From positions 2,232,001 through 2,296,000 of the forward strand of contig JAXBDG010000003.1 of NCBI GenBank assembly GCA_036320915.1: 64,000 nt of DNA. The letters run 5' to 3'. Position 1 is the first letter of the stretch, and every line of letters begins with the position of its first letter. The position numbers and the translations under genes were made by a program. The notes beneath the pieces were generated by a model. That model worked only from the letters and a program-made list of their open reading frames with translations, searched no databases and was not told where the DNA came from. The DNA is from Linnemannia elongata (Eukaryota > Mortierellomycota > Mortierellomycetes > Mortierellales > Mortierellaceae). Of this stretch, positions 21,592-33,528 are shown in pieces.

Positions 21592-23052
21592 TCATGCCTT
21601 GCGCACGCGCACAACACCCGTGATAGTTCCTTGAAAAAGGGTGGCTCCCTGATCGATGAGTCCAGCCATCTGCAGTGTGTCAAAAATAAACCCAGTGCCG
21701 ACGAACTGCTTGGAATCAATGCTTCCCGTCTCGGAATCGATGGTTGTGTAGTAATAGTTGTCCAAGATGCCTGTGCTAGTGGAGTCCGGGAAAAGAGGAG
21801 TTTGGCGCACAAAGGTGTAGATCTTCTTGTCAGCGAGCGACAGCTTGGGGACAGCCGAGGAACGGATCTTGTTGTTGACCCACTTCACGATACAGCCTTT
21901 CGAGTCGTCTTCGAGGACATCCACACGCTCAATGCCTCCAACAAAGTTAGCAGAGCTAGGCTGACTGGGTGGGGCACCGGCAGGGAGTGCCGGGTACGGA
22001 TAGCCATATGTGCTGGCAACAAAGATGGAGCGACCGGATCCAATGGGCGAGTTCTCAGATCCAGAGTTGTTGGACTCGAAGAGAGGGACCTTGCAGACCT
22101 GACTACCATCCTGGGTGCGGTAAACAAGCAAGTTGACCAATGGTGAAGCATTGTCCACAATTGTGACATACTCGTATCCGGACTTGGGACCAAAGAATGT
22201 TGGCGTGGATCCTGTACCCCAGCTCAATTGGCCAGGCTTGCGAGCTGGGCCACGGTCATACGCTTGGCGCCACAAGACTTTGATCACGTTTGTTGCATCG
22301 TCGCGGGCGAGGAGGTAGGTTGCAAACGTTGTCGAAATCGAAGTTCCTGCTGGACTGGTCGAAATGCTGTTGGCCACCTCTTCAATGCTCCCACCGGTTG
22401 TATTAAGCGGGAGAACGATGACATTCTTGGTGACAGGGTCGGCATACCCCGCCAAACCATTCGCAGTCGCAAACCAGACGTATCCTTGCCAATCTGGGGC
22501 GAGTCCCACAACGGAATCGCTGGCAGGGATCGGGGTCAATGGGAGAGAATCCGTGACGGCGAGTGCCCACTTGCCGTTGGTGGACGACTTGCCGACGCGG
22601 AGCAGTTGATTGTCGCCGTTGGTCAGGACAAGCTTGTCCTGATTGTCGACGTAGGCATACACACCCCCGAGAATATTTCCCTTGGCGATCGCGAGCTCTG
22701 CCAGCGAGTTGGCTTCCTGAGCGTCGAAGAGATGGATGGTCGGGGTTCGACCAAACATAGTCGTGCACAAGCCAAAAATATAACCATCGGAGGTGCCCAG
22801 TAGGGTGGGGCAGGCGGATTGCAGCGCACGTCTGTTAGAGTCGATGGTGGCGTTTCCTGGGCCGGCAAAAGGGGTGGTGTCGGACGAAGCTGGATCACCG
22901 TGCATTGTTGCGAGTCCATTTTGGCCAGTATAAGGGTTCTGGGGTGAGATGATAGGACCAAAGGTAGTGGCTGTCGAGAATAGGGGTGTTGATAGCAGTG
23001 AAATCGCCGTTGCTGCTGTAACCAGCTTGACTAAAAATCTAAAGGCTGGCAT
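21592..23052 (-). CDS. Secreted beta-propeller-like protein, about 486 aa
   Basis: Single exon. The ATG at 23052 is chosen because it gives a clean signal peptide (FLVKLVTAATAISLLSTPLF) and a leader of about 70 nt from a TATA box at 23151-23156. An upstream in-frame ATG at 23118 would lie almost at the transcription start. The mature part shows repeated beta-strand blocks with propeller-like spacing (GTSDGYIFGLC, NILGGVYAYVDNQDKLVLTN, DSVVGLAPDWQGYVWFATANG, KIYTFV, DNYYYTTIDSETGSI) and a few cysteines. It resembles PQQ/YVTN-type extracellular propellers in general form, but I see no catalytic signature. Probably secreted; substrate unknown. No defects. Confidence 0.8.
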   Translation of the reverse strand: MPAFRFLVKLVTAATAISLLSTPLFSTATTFGPIISPQNPYTGQNGLATMHGDPASSDTTPFAGPGNATIDSNRRALQSACPTLLGTSDGYIFGLCTTMFGRTPTIHLFDAQEANSLAELAIAKGNILGGVYAYVDNQDKLVLTNGDNQLLRVGKSSTNGKWALAVTDSLPLTPIPASDSVVGLAPDWQGYVWFATANGLAGYADPVTKNVIVLPLNTTGGSIEEVANSISTSPAGTSISTTFATYLLARDDATNVIKVLWRQAYDRGPARKPGQLSWGTGSTPTFFGPKSGYEYVTIVDNASPLVNLLVYRTQDGSQVCKVPLFESNNSGSENSPIGSGRSIFVASTYGYPYPALPAGAPPSQPSSANFVGGIERVDVLEDDSKGCIVKWVNNKIRSSAVPKLSLADKKIYTFVRQTPLFPDSTSTGILDNYYYTTIDSETGSIDSKQFVGTGFIFDTLQMAGLIDQGATLFQGTITGVVRVRKA

Positions 23053-23150
23053 CCTGAAAGTGTTCCGGGCGGAGACGTGAAGGGGAGTAGGAAGGGAAAA
23101 AGAAAAGGGAAGAGACAAGCGAGCAGAGATAGTGGGATGTATGCGTGAAA

Positions 23151-23156
23151 TTTATA
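23151..23156 (-). promoter_or_regulatory. TATA box of the secreted propeller gene
   Basis: TATAAA on the minus strand about 100 nt upstream of the preferred ATG at 23052. Confidence 0.6.
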
Positions 23157-26100
23157 CCAGCAGATGCGCACTGGCGTTTTATAAATGTGACAAACTACCT
23201 GCATGGGTGAGAGCCAGGGTCGCAACATACAAAATTAGAGATATGACAACATTCCTTACCAAGCACAACTGAAAACGTTCTACTTTGAAACTTAGTTGCG
23301 ACGTGAAAGAAGGTGATATGACAACATTCTTCGTTGAATGGACGAATGCTTAATGCTAGATCCAGATGCCACATCAAGAAACAATGGCGTGCGAAGATTG
23401 TAGGCCGGTGCAAAAGAAATGGCTCTCATTTTTTTTTCGTGCTGCTTAGTAAACATAAACACGACCGGAGAATATCTGTGTCATCGAATTGACGCATTGT
23501 TGCTGTTATAAATTATGAAGCGTCCGAATTGTTCAAATTCGGATGATCGCTTTGTAATTCCTAAAACAAAACGTACACATATAGTTGGCCGGAAGGCACC
23601 TAAGCTCAACTTCAATTGAGCGTGCATCGTTATATCCACCTATATGAAAGAAACACCGAAATCCTTCGACCAACCTGGGTAAATCCTCAGTGGGTTTAAC
23701 TAGCGTTCCTGTAAGGCTCTCTTCAACAAACCTGTCAAATGGCAGTCAAAGATAAATTTACAAACACTTTACCCATCCTCGACCCCAGGCCTTGTTTTAG
23801 GATCAAGTTGATAATCATTTCGTAGACTGCATCATTCTACCCCACACTAACCCTAGCCCCATTTTCACCCATGCAGGAAACAAATTCCGTACCACCATGC
23901 TGACTGCCTCCTTTTGTCCTCTCACAAATATCCAAACATGAGCAATTTTGTGCATCTCCTTTCACGGATCACGACATGCTGCTCTTAACACTCCCCCCTA
24001 CCTCTGTTCCCAGGACGGATCGAGAGATATGGCTAAATGAACACCCAGCTTCTCGATAGCAGCGAATTTATTACGAATCTCACCGAGCACCTAGTGATCT
24101 TCTCCTCGCCTTACCTCCCACCGAAACAAAAATCCAAAATTGCGACAGATTGAAGACCAATATCAAACGATTCTCTATCATAGATTGATCAATAAGAAAC
24201 AGGATTGACAATCCGCCGTAAGCAACTTCAACGACAACAGCGCTAAATCAAAGTAACCCAGCTCCTTGTCGCAACTAATACGAAAAACGACGCCATCATT
24301 CTGGATCTGAAGGTTTTGGAGTTGCCTATTCAAGAAACACACATCGGAAGAACAGGATTCTTATTTCCTCCGTTCAGGAACCACGTGGCGTGAAAAAGGC
24401 AACGTCAACGCTTCCTACTTTCGAGCTATGTCCTAGCACTCAAAAAATGCGACTTGTCCTACACCTGCAACGCCCTGCTACCAACCTCAACCGAAGAACG
24501 ATTAGAGGGTGCAATAGACGTTTACTCACGTCTGTACTCCTGCGACCCCTTCGACCAGGATGCAGCAAAGCAACTGCTTGATGCTATTTATCTACACATA
24601 ACTTTATCTGAAAAAGTAAACGATCGTATCTACTGTTGTTCAAATGACTTATAATATGGGTTCTTCCTCGATAATCTTCCAGCGCGCCGCCTACCTCCGT
24701 TCGACCCATCACAACTTGCATCCACCGCATCCCGCTCTTCGGTCTATCTCGGCTTTTCTGAGTGTCCTCCGGCTTCCATCCCAATATTAAACTATTAAAC
24801 TGCGATCACAAGCTACAGCTCCAGCAGTGACCCTTTGGGTCACTTGTTTCGCCTTAAAGACATAAAGAGAGAGTGAAAGAGTGGTAGGATTACAAATGTG
24901 GATACTATTGCAACGATCTATGGTATGTATCTTCTTGGTGGGTACCATCGCTTGGATAGAGGCATGCTTTTCCCAGGGTCATTTGATTCGCCTGCAGAGT
25001 CATTTGTGCCTCAGTAGTCCTCAGTTGAGCCCATATTGTCTCTCTAGCCTCAATTTGCCTAAAGTAATGCCCTCAGGTTTCCTACGCCTCAGAGCCAAAG
25101 TTGTAAGTTTTTCCTCGGTTTACCCTTGAATCACTGCCATAACTGTACACTAAATCACGAGTGTGCTGCCTTGGGAAGATAGGCTGGAGTGCTCATGTAT
25201 CCTTCCATCCTAAGTGGCCTCGAATGCCATATGCTCTAGAACCCATGTGCAGTTCACGATGTTGTTTAAAGTCATCGGTCCCATAAAACGCTCGCGATCC
25301 AAAGTAATTCTGGCGATCCTGTATCGATTCCTCAGTCTCATATGATGCCCTTGAACCCTAAGTACCCTTCGATCCCATATGAAGCTTCGATCTCCTATGG
25401 TTCCCACGGTGCCACATCAACCCTCGAATCCACATGAAGCTGACAAATGGGTATGTTGGGCTCGTTTTATTTTCTGCATTCATGCCGGAAGAAACCGTGA
25501 ATGATGGCGGTGCGAGGGTTAGTCATGCAGCGCCAGTGGTGGTAAATGAGACTATGATACCTCCAGATTCTTGTCGTTGGAGCCTAAATAGGGTGGATAG
25601 AGGGTCTGCGCTCGACAAGAAAAGTACAAAGTAAGCATTACTTTTGATTAATAAGAATCGCCCAACAGCCAGCCAGTATTGGAATGCACGGACGTAAGGC
25701 GTCTGCTGTCTGAGATTATAAAAATAAAGGGGAAAAATGCCTCGTTCAATTTTTATTCATGAGCAGTCTTCGACGTCGATGATGGAAGCAGACAGAGGAT
25801 AAAAGCAAGAGAACGAGGGTGGGATCGACATTCCACTCTGTCATGGTTGTCAAAACACGTTTGGCATGTAAGTTTGAAAATCTCACTCATAAGAGTGAGT
25901 GAGAGAGAAAGAGGCATAACGGCAGGTAGGAAAAGGGAAAAATGGAACGTTCGCGATGGGTGTGGATAAGATGACAAATAGAGGAGGCTTGTGTGAAAAA
26001 ATAAGAAAAAAGGGGATGAATGAGCATAGAGGGAGCATTTTTCATTTCTCGGTAGGATACGAAAATAAACATTCCCCTCCCTCCCTCTTTTTCGTTCCTG

Positions 26101-26386
26101 AGCTTGGTTATGTTAGAAATGCTTAAGAGAAAAAAAAGGGACCATGATCGAGAAAGAAGGGTAAGGGCAAAGAGGCGAAACAACCATGATCGAGTGAAGG
26201 ATTGGCCTTTGCAGGTGGCTTGGATACATCGTGCAGTACTCTCTCTGAAAATACCCTGTCTTCAGGGCATAGGGAGAATGCCATCGCTCTTCTTACAGTT
26301 CATCCTTTGAAGGCACCAGCCCAGTAATAACGTCCATCCATCCATCCACCCCAGCCCAATGGATGGCTCTCCCTAAAGGAGGACAT
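23157..26386. other. Gene-poor interval with eroded coding traces and degenerate repeats
   Basis: About 24030-24650 (plus) holds pieces that read like decayed coding sequence (FITNLTEHLVIFSS, then STEERLEGAIDVYSRLYS and FDQDAAKQLLDAI), broken by stops. The family is not recognised. About 24960-25110 shows recurring CCTCAG/GCCTCA, and about 25210-25440 shows recurring CCATATG/TCGAATCC-like words with loose spacing. No intact gene. Confidence 0.35.
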
Positions 26387-26394
26387 ATAAAAAT
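26387..26394 (+). promoter_or_regulatory. TATA box of mucin-like gene 2
   Basis: TATAAAAA followed by a roughly 400-nt pyrimidine-rich leader (CTCCTCTTCCC-type) before the preferred ATG at 26823. Confidence 0.5.
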
Positions 26395-26822
26395 ATATCT
26401 ATCTCCTCTTCCCTTCTCCCTTCTTTCTTGTCCATCCTTCCTTTTCATATCTGATCCGACAAAGTTCAATGCCTGGTCCTTCATCTGTCTGCTAGTCTGT
26501 TAAACTTCTCCCTCACTTCTCTTGGGACAATTCACGATCGCCTGTTCTTTTTTGTGATCTTCTCTTGATTGTACCACAATCCATACAATCCATGGAGGTC
26601 CATTCCCTGCACTTTCTCACAGCACCCAACCCACTCTCCTCCTCTCCTCTTTCCTTCTTTATCTTTTCTACTTCTTCCTTTCCTCACCCCCAAACCATAA
26701 CGTCTTACGCCCATCCTTCTTTTTTCTTCACTCCCACTCCTTCTCCACTCCCTCACTACTCAATCAACCTTTGGACAACAACACAACTCTTATTGCCTTC
26801 AAGAGCAGCTGCAAGCAAAACA

Positions 26823-28208
26823 ATGCAACGACTCCATCCTAGACAGCTTTCTCCATCATCATCATCATTATCATCATCATCATCATCATCATCGTCAATT
26901 TCAATATCCTCCTTCAGCACTCTATCCCCCACTCCCTCTCAAACAACTAGTATATCCACTACACCAACACCATCACCCATCATTACAACCCAACCACCAC
27001 AATCCTCCGATACAAAGACGCTCTCAGCAACAGAAGTCGCCATCCCTGTCCTCGGCGCAGTCGCAGGAACAATTTTAATCTTTCTCTGTCTCGCCTTATT
27101 CATCACCTACCAAGTCAAGGCAGTCGTCCGTTTCAGAGAAGCTCAGGAACTCGCCAAAGCTCAAGCCAACAATAACAACAATAACGACGACGACAACGAC
27201 GACTCTAGCAAAAATAGCGATCCAACAGAGTACCTCGAAGAAAAAGGAGGACCTCCAGGGCGATCGGGAGCAGTTCAGTTCACCGACAACAGTCAGACAC
27301 TACTCTATCGATCCATCCTTCCCTCACCAATAACGCCTTTCCCTCCACCAGGGTACACAAGGAGCCCTCAGAGCATCGTCATTGGGATCGACCAGATCGA
27401 AAAGAGGGCCTCTGCTGGTGAAGGTGTTGTTGGTGGTGTTCCAGCCGGTTGGAGGACAGAATCATGGCAGCAACCCAAGAGTCGTAGTCCACAGGACCAC
27501 CTGAAGCAAGAACAGTTGGAGCGGGTGATGAAACTGCACCGACAGCAGATGGAGGAGCTGCAGGCGCTGTTGCAGAGACATATGTTGGATAATACCCAAC
27601 TTCTCTCTCCTCATGCCGTTGTCGTTGTCGATGATACGGAAAATGTTGGAGTATATGATGATAGTAGTAGACGGAAGCGAGGGATGTGGAGAGTAGGACA
27701 GGGTTGGAAGGGGCGATGGTCGTCGTTCAGATCGAGGCGACATAGTAGTCGCAGAGGGTCTTCATCACCTTTGGTGCGTACTCAGGGTCAAAGCCCACAA
27801 GGAATTGACAGCCCAATGGTCCAACCCGACGACGTTGTACGAGGCCCTGAAGCCATCCCCTACCCTCCTCCCCCACCACTTCTCAACACTTCCCACCAAG
27901 TGCTGGGTCGACCCAGTCATATGACCGATGGATTGTCGAGTCGGGGGAGCGACTGGTCGTTCGAAGCATCGCCGTCGTCGCCGTCGTCGGAGAAGAGCAT
28001 GATGATCTCTGAAGAGTTGCGGCCGGAGGAGCGGTCGATGCTTGTGAACTGTTTCGAGAAAATCAATGCGCACTATGAGCAACAATTCCGGATCGCCGAG
28101 AGCGAGATTTTGCGTGGTTCCTCTTCTGGGAGTAACGACGGGCACGACGAAGATGACGGAGCAGATGAAGACGTAGATCGTATCGAATCAGCGGAGTCGG
28201 AGAAATGA
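26823..28208 (+). CDS. Mucin-like single-pass membrane protein with PQDH tail (mucin-like 2), about 461 aa
   Basis: I prefer the ATG at 26823, because the 86 in-frame residues upstream (ATG at 26565) come from C/T-rich leader-like DNA. Residues 10-70 are Ser/Thr-rich, partly from a TCA microsatellite. The membrane span is at about 73-96 (AIPVLGAVAGTILIFLCLALF). The tail has an acidic Asn/Asp stretch, RSPQDH (221-226, DNA 27489-27500 for PQDH), a coiled coil (KQEQLERVMKLHRQQMEEL), LLSPH, a basic Arg/Ser patch, a Pro-rich stretch and a C-terminal LVNCFEKINAHYEQQF segment. These elements match mucin-like 1 and 3 in order. No kelch blades are present. Function unknown; the shared tail suggests a common cytoplasmic partner. 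Confidence 0.78.
   Translation: MQRLHPRQLSPSSSSLSSSSSSSSSISISSFSTLSPTPSQTTSISTTPTPSPIITTQPPQSSDTKTLSATEVAIPVLGAVAGTILIFLCLALFITYQVKAVVRFREAQELAKAQANNNNNNDDDNDDSSKNSDPTEYLEEKGGPPGRSGAVQFTDNSQTLLYRSILPSPITPFPPPGYTRSPQSIVIGIDQIEKRASAGEGVVGGVPAGWRTESWQQPKSRSPQDHLKQEQLERVMKLHRQQMEELQALLQRHMLDNTQLLSPHAVVVVDDTENVGVYDDSSRRKRGMWRVGQGWKGRWSSFRSRRHSSRRGSSSPLVRTQGQSPQGIDSPMVQPDDVVRGPEAIPYPPPPPLLNTSHQVLGRPSHMTDGLSSRGSDWSFEASPSSPSSEKSMMISEELRPEERSMLVNCFEKINAHYEQQFRIAESEILRGSSSGSNDGHDEDDGADEDVDRIESAESEK
26850..26899 (+). repeat. TCA/TCG trinucleotide microsatellite (poly-Ser coding)
   Basis: A run of TCA triplets with a few TTA/TCG variants, inside the Ser-rich ectodomain of mucin-like 2. Length variation would change only the number of serines. 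Confidence 0.85.
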
Positions 28209-29489
28209 ATCCTAAACAAATAAAATACCAAAAACAAATGAAAACAAAGATGAAGGCGGTGTCTGTCCGTTGTTAACGTTTATTCAAGAAATGAAAGAAG
28301 TGTATATGCAGGAGTTGTTCTTTTTTGTTGACGAAGGGGAAGGCAGTGGGTTGATAACATTTTCCATGTGTATTCGTATGTGTCAGTCGTGGTTTTTTTT
28401 GTTTGTAAGGTTTGATTTGTTTGTGTTTGTGTCCCAGGAAGTGAGTGACCTTCATCGTCACATATTTGTGTGGGAGATTATTTTTCTCATATCATTTTTT
28501 GCATCGATCCCAGAGGTGTAGTACAAAAAAAAAAAGACAACAGCCCATTCTACCCCAACGCCATCTTTTCATTTTTCGCCTCAAGACAGAGTCATTACAA
28601 GACACAACATCCCTGAAACCTCACTTTTCTTTGCCTTTTCCAAGGACGACAGTAATGCAGAATGACATGAAGCGCCTGGTCAAAGCAATATTTTCCTCCG
28701 TAATGGTTCATAGGATAGTTGATAATGTTAAAGAAGTAGGAACTGAAGAATGGGATCTCTTCATGGAGAGTTGAATGTCTATTAGTTACAATCCCCATAT
28801 CATCCAGTCTCTGAAGTGGGCTCAGAGACATGTTTTTTATGTGCACAAAACATGTCCTACACCCTTCAGCAAAAAGAGTACCACAGAGGCTGGAATAAAT
28901 AGAATAAAAGGGACAGTCCGTCCAGCAGCCAACGGGAAAACATAATGGAGAAAAAAAATGAAAAAAGAAATCGCAATTTCAACTTTCAACTTGCGCCCAC
29001 CTGCATCCCCCCCCCTCCTTTAATCCACCATCGGGGATCCTTGGTCCCTTCAGTTGGGCCACCCACCCGCCTATTCACTCTAAAACATACAATTTTTGGC
29101 CGTTTCTCTTGCCTCTCGTCCCTTGTCTCTTGTCTCTTGTCTTGCCTTATCTTTCACACCTTTACATCCCCCTTCACTTCACTTCTTTACTTTCTTCACT
29201 TCATTTCCTCCCCTTCTTACACCCCTCTCGTCTTCTGTAACCGCCTGCATTCCTCACACGCACACACACAGTAACACCCTTCTTCTCACCTTCCCCCCCT
29301 TTCATACGACTCCCTGGGTACAACTTAATGCGGCTCACTTACAACACATCCACAAGATCGACGTAGATTCACCCTTCCCTCTCACCTCTCTCTGGTTGAG
29401 CTCACTCACTCCTTGTACATATTCCACCCGTCCCTTTTCTCTCACTGGTCCCACCACAACCTCGACAACAAAAGCGCGCCTTAACAGAT
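28209..29489. other. Intergenic: 3' flank of mucin-like 2, C/T-rich leader of mucin-like 3
   Basis: About 29100-29480 is C/T-rich on the plus strand and precedes the ATG at 29490. The rest has no recognisable gene. Confidence 0.45.
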
Positions 29490-31121
29490 ATGAGTCTATC
29501 AGACATCTTTGGCCTTGTGCCCCGTCAATGGCAACAGCACCCATCGCTAATCTCACCAAGAGCAACACCAGCAGCAAATCCTATCAGAGCGGCAGTCGTA
29601 ATATTACCACCGACAATGACAACAACAGATTTGTCAATAACACGAACACACAACTTCGTTATTAGAGCTGTAACCCCCACCACCACTCCAAGGATCGGCA
29701 GCAAAACACCTACCCCCGCCTCTAGCAGCACCCCCTTCCCTGGCTGGGACGCAACAACAACAACGTCGTTCTTAGAATCGCCTACCACACCCCCATCCAC
29801 AACTGTTCCCGATCAAAGCCTAACCACCACGTCAGCTCCACCCACAACACCACCTTATACAACAAAAGGCTTTACCGGAACAACCGATTGGCCAGGGACG
29901 TACACGCCAACAAGGGATATGACAATACCACCAACATTACCACCAAGGCCTACCGATCCTCCCAAAGACAAAAGTAATACTGGATCGCTTTCGAATGGGG
30001 CCATTATCGGCATGGTGGCTGCTGCGTTCGCCTTGCTTACCGTCCTAAGCATTTGGTTCATTCGTCGACAAAGTAAAAAGGGTCGTGGTTTGTTTGGGTA
30101 CAGTGAGTCCAAGAAGTGGGCGGACTACGAGAAGGGTCTTCACCAGGCACATCACCAGCCTGGGTACAGTGGCTCGTCTTCGCCAACACATAGTTACTAC
30201 GGGGGGAACGGGTACGGTCACAGCGACGCCTACTACTACCAGTACGACAACAATCTCCACAACAGCAACAGCATCAACCGAGGACCACAGAATATCCACC
30301 CAGAAATGGAGGACAACACGCGCTCAGGCAAGGTCCGGACCCAGACTCTTCCGAACGATACTGCAGTCTACTGGCCCCCACCACCAGGACTGTCACCACA
30401 AGGACTACCATCGCCATCACCGCCACCATCACCACCCTTCGCGTCCTTGGCAGCATCGCCCTCAGCAACAGCAGACGCAGCAGCAGCGGCAGCATCGGCA
30501 CTACTTAAACGCAGCCCAACACGCAACCCACAGGACCACCGCCGCCAAGAGCAATTAGAACACTTGCTCATGCTCCAACGTCAACAGATTCGAGAACTTC
30601 AGGAACTACAACACCAGCACCAACGCGAGAACCCATTGTCGTCCATGTCGGCCCCTCACGCGCCCACACAACAGGACCGTCGAATCTGGCAGCAGAGCGA
30701 TCAAGAGCAGCGACAGCAGTGGTTACAGCAGCAGCAGCCCTATCTGCCTAGAGGAGGAAGGGGTAATAGTGGAGGCATTGTTGTGAGTGGGCCTGTTGGT
30801 GCTGTCAGGGACCCGCAAGACTGGGGTATCTATGACGATGACGGCGGCAGAGGAGGAGGAGGTAGTGGTGGCCGAGGACATAGCCAAAGGGTGATGCAAG
30901 GAAGGAGGGGAAACAGTGGCGATAGCAAAGAGGGAGAAGAAGGAGGAGAAGGAGGAGAAGGAGAGGCTGGTGAAGATGGACAGCAGAGTTTGCGACAGTA
31001 CATTGCACAGATGAAGGCAGACTATGAGGAACAGTTCCGGAAGCACCAGGAGGAGCTGGATAGACTGAGAGCAGAGCAGGAAACACAATTGCAGATGCTG
31101 CGTGATCAAATAAAAGAGTAG
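29490..31121 (+). CDS. Mucin-like single-pass membrane protein with PQDH tail (mucin-like 3), 543 aa
   Basis: Single exon. Residues 60-165 are Thr/Pro-rich. The membrane span is at about 169-191 (AIIGMVAAAFALLTVLSIWF), followed by IRRQSKKGR. The tail contains a Tyr/Gly/Asn-rich part, a Pro/Ala stretch, RNPQDH (345-350, DNA 30528-30539 for PQDH), a coiled coil (RRQEQLEHLLMLQRQQIREL), SAPH (387-390), Gln-rich and Gly-rich blocks, and a C-terminal coiled coil including YIAQMKADYEEQFRKH. Motif order and spacing match the genes at 16047 and 26823, so the three are paralogues despite very different stalks. They lie in the same orientation within 15 kb. Function unknown. Confidence 0.8.
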   Translation: MSLSDIFGLVPRQWQQHPSLISPRATPAANPIRAAVVILPPTMTTTDLSITRTHNFVIRAVTPTTTPRIGSKTPTPASSSTPFPGWDATTTTSFLESPTTPPSTTVPDQSLTTTSAPPTTPPYTTKGFTGTTDWPGTYTPTRDMTIPPTLPPRPTDPPKDKSNTGSLSNGAIIGMVAAAFALLTVLSIWFIRRQSKKGRGLFGYSESKKWADYEKGLHQAHHQPGYSGSSSPTHSYYGGNGYGHSDAYYYQYDNNLHNSNSINRGPQNIHPEMEDNTRSGKVRTQTLPNDTAVYWPPPPGLSPQGLPSPSPPPSPPFASLAASPSATADAAAAAASALLKRSPTRNPQDHRRQEQLEHLLMLQRQQIRELQELQHQHQRENPLSSMSAPHAPTQQDRRIWQQSDQEQRQQWLQQQQPYLPRGGRGNSGGIVVSGPVGAVRDPQDWGIYDDDGGRGGGGSGGRGHSQRVMQGRRGNSGDSKEGEEGGEGGEGEAGEDGQQSLRQYIAQMKADYEEQFRKHQEELDRLRAEQETQLQMLRDQIKE

Positions 31122-33528
31122 ATGCAATTGTTTTTTTTGCTTGCTTTAATGTATTGAACGACTTTGTGATGGTGGCGGGTATGGGTACGAGTAAGAGAGA
31201 GAAGGGGATGGTGAAGGAGCGAGTGGGTGGAGTCTTGGGTGTGAGTGAACTCGCGCATGGCGTGACGGTGTTTATGTCGTTGTAACGAAGGAAGGAAGGA
31301 AAGCAAGAGCATTTGTTCAATCTTCACATCTTTCTTTTGTTCCACATTCACGTTCATGGAGATCAGGACTATTACCAAGGACAAAGGATACAAGGCAGGA
31401 AAATAACGAGAGCATAAGATGACTATGATTTCTTCATCACAGACTGATCAGCAACCATTGTCAAGGAGCAAATTGGATGTAATCTGTCAGTGCCTTTGAT
31501 CACCACTCCCTCAACAGAGGGAATCTTTTACCACAGCAACAGTCAGTCATCAAAGACTCACAGATATACACAACGACACGGAGAATAGCAGGATCCGGCA
31601 GATCAGAAGTGTACGACGGAATCAAAGGCTGCCTGCCTTGAAGGTGATCAAGATAACTGATATCATCATCAGTTGTCTCAGGATGTTTGCCACGGAAACC
31701 ATCAGTTCCTTAATAAAATCAGGAACCAGGAACAGAAACATTTAGTACTGATAATGATCAATTCTGGGTCCACAAAGTAACTTCTAATCACCTGCAGGTA
31801 CCAACAACAGAAAACAGTATTGACAATAAAAGGGCGTTATCCTCAGAAAACGACCGCGGCTATGTGTCGAATAGCAAGTGCAGGAAGAATCGCAAGATGA
31901 AAGAATAAGAAAAGAGGAGAGGGATTCCTGCAGCTGCAATATCGCGCCAGACAAACATGTTGAACAAGGGGAACATCGATTTTGATGTAGAACAGTCAGA
32001 GAATGCGAAAAAAATGTGCAAGAGAACGCTATGTCGGGAGAGAGGGCTTAACAACGTATGCTCACACTTCTGATGAAGGGAGAGGATAACCAAAGCTGAT
32101 CTCTCAACCCGTCCTCCATTGTGTTGCTTGGATATTTGAAAGGACGAGATACCTCTACTTTCTAACGCGCCCTCTTATACGTTTATGGGACTTGAATTGC
32201 TTGTTGCGAATAAGGGCACTTGATGCTGCGGGATCGATACTTCGAAAGGTCTTTGAACGACAAACGCAAGGGACTTTTTGTCAATTGTCATATGCCTCGG
32301 AGGAGGCGGATGCATGACCAATGATCCTAAGTCGGGCTAACTTGGAGCTGTGGGAGTGAGAGGCTCAGTTGTGCCAGGACCATCGTCCAGTGAGATCAAG
32401 GCGAGGGCTGTGTGTGAGGAGGCTGCTGCTTCTGTCTGATCAATCGAGCGCGTCTACACGGATAGATATCTTTGGCGCTGAGTACAAAGAATAAAAGGCG
32501 AAGCGATAAAGTGTTGAAAGTGAACGAGAGAGCATGAACAACAAGCCTGCCAGGCATCGCCTACTCGTTGTTCCCGCCCTTCTAATCAAAATAAAGTGCG
32601 CGTGACTGTCGTATTGTGATCGTATCACTCCTATGTGATGTCAAAGTGCAGCTCACACACACACGGGTACCCTTTTCGGGTGCAGGGGAAGCAGTGTGTA
32701 AGAAAAAGATTCACGTCGTTATTTTTGATTCCTCCGCGCCCTCCTCCTCCCCCGGTGCTGTCGGTCTCCACTCTCCCTCTCCCCTCAGGCCATGCTTTGC
32801 TTTACTCGTTCGTGCATGGAACTCAATGCATGGAACAGTCTCTGTTCACTTAATTAAAGATCCGTGTCTGCTGCCCTTTTGGCGCCACCATATGTCAGCT
32901 GGTCGCACTGGCCTCACGATAAATAGATTTTGACCAGCTGGTGATGGAGGGGAAGTCCCAGAAGGGGTGATCGATCACTGATCTTGTATTTTTATCATGG
33001 ACATGTCTTAGCAGACTACAACCATCTGATGGATTAGGCAAAACGTCTTCGTTCACCAAGAGTTGACATCCATTGCCAACAGCAAGGGGAGGTGAGAGGA
33101 CGAAGAAGAACGAGGTGGGCTGATTGAAACAGAAAGCTACGCACGAGGCGAATAGCCAGATTTCGGATAGGTGGCAGGCGGGCATTGAATTAGTTTTTTC
33201 TATGGACCATGTACAAAACGAGATAGTGCTCACCGAGACATGTTAATAGGGGGAATGAAAGGCCAACTAAATGCATGCAGAAACAAAATAGTGAACGAGG
33301 AAGAGGACGAAGATGGACGAGCAAAGGGCGATGGAGCAAAGGGTACATTAAAAAAAAAGGGAAGAACGGCGTCTTTAGTTTTTCTTCTTCCTTTCCGACC
33401 TTTCACTTCCTTTCCTCATTCACTCATTCTACCTCATTCCATTGACCTGGTCACCATCTCATTCCTTTACTCAGCCTACTCATTAATTCACAACCACTCT
33501 CCAGGACACACACATACACATACAGCAT
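31122..33528. other. Gene-poor interval
   Basis: No supported gene. The last stretch before 33529 is C/T-rich and is likely the leader of the monooxygenase gene. Confidence 0.4.

Noticed and set aside
21631..22803. Plus-strand frames opposite the secreted propeller gene
   Set aside because: Antisense shadows of a well-supported gene with GC-rich codon use.
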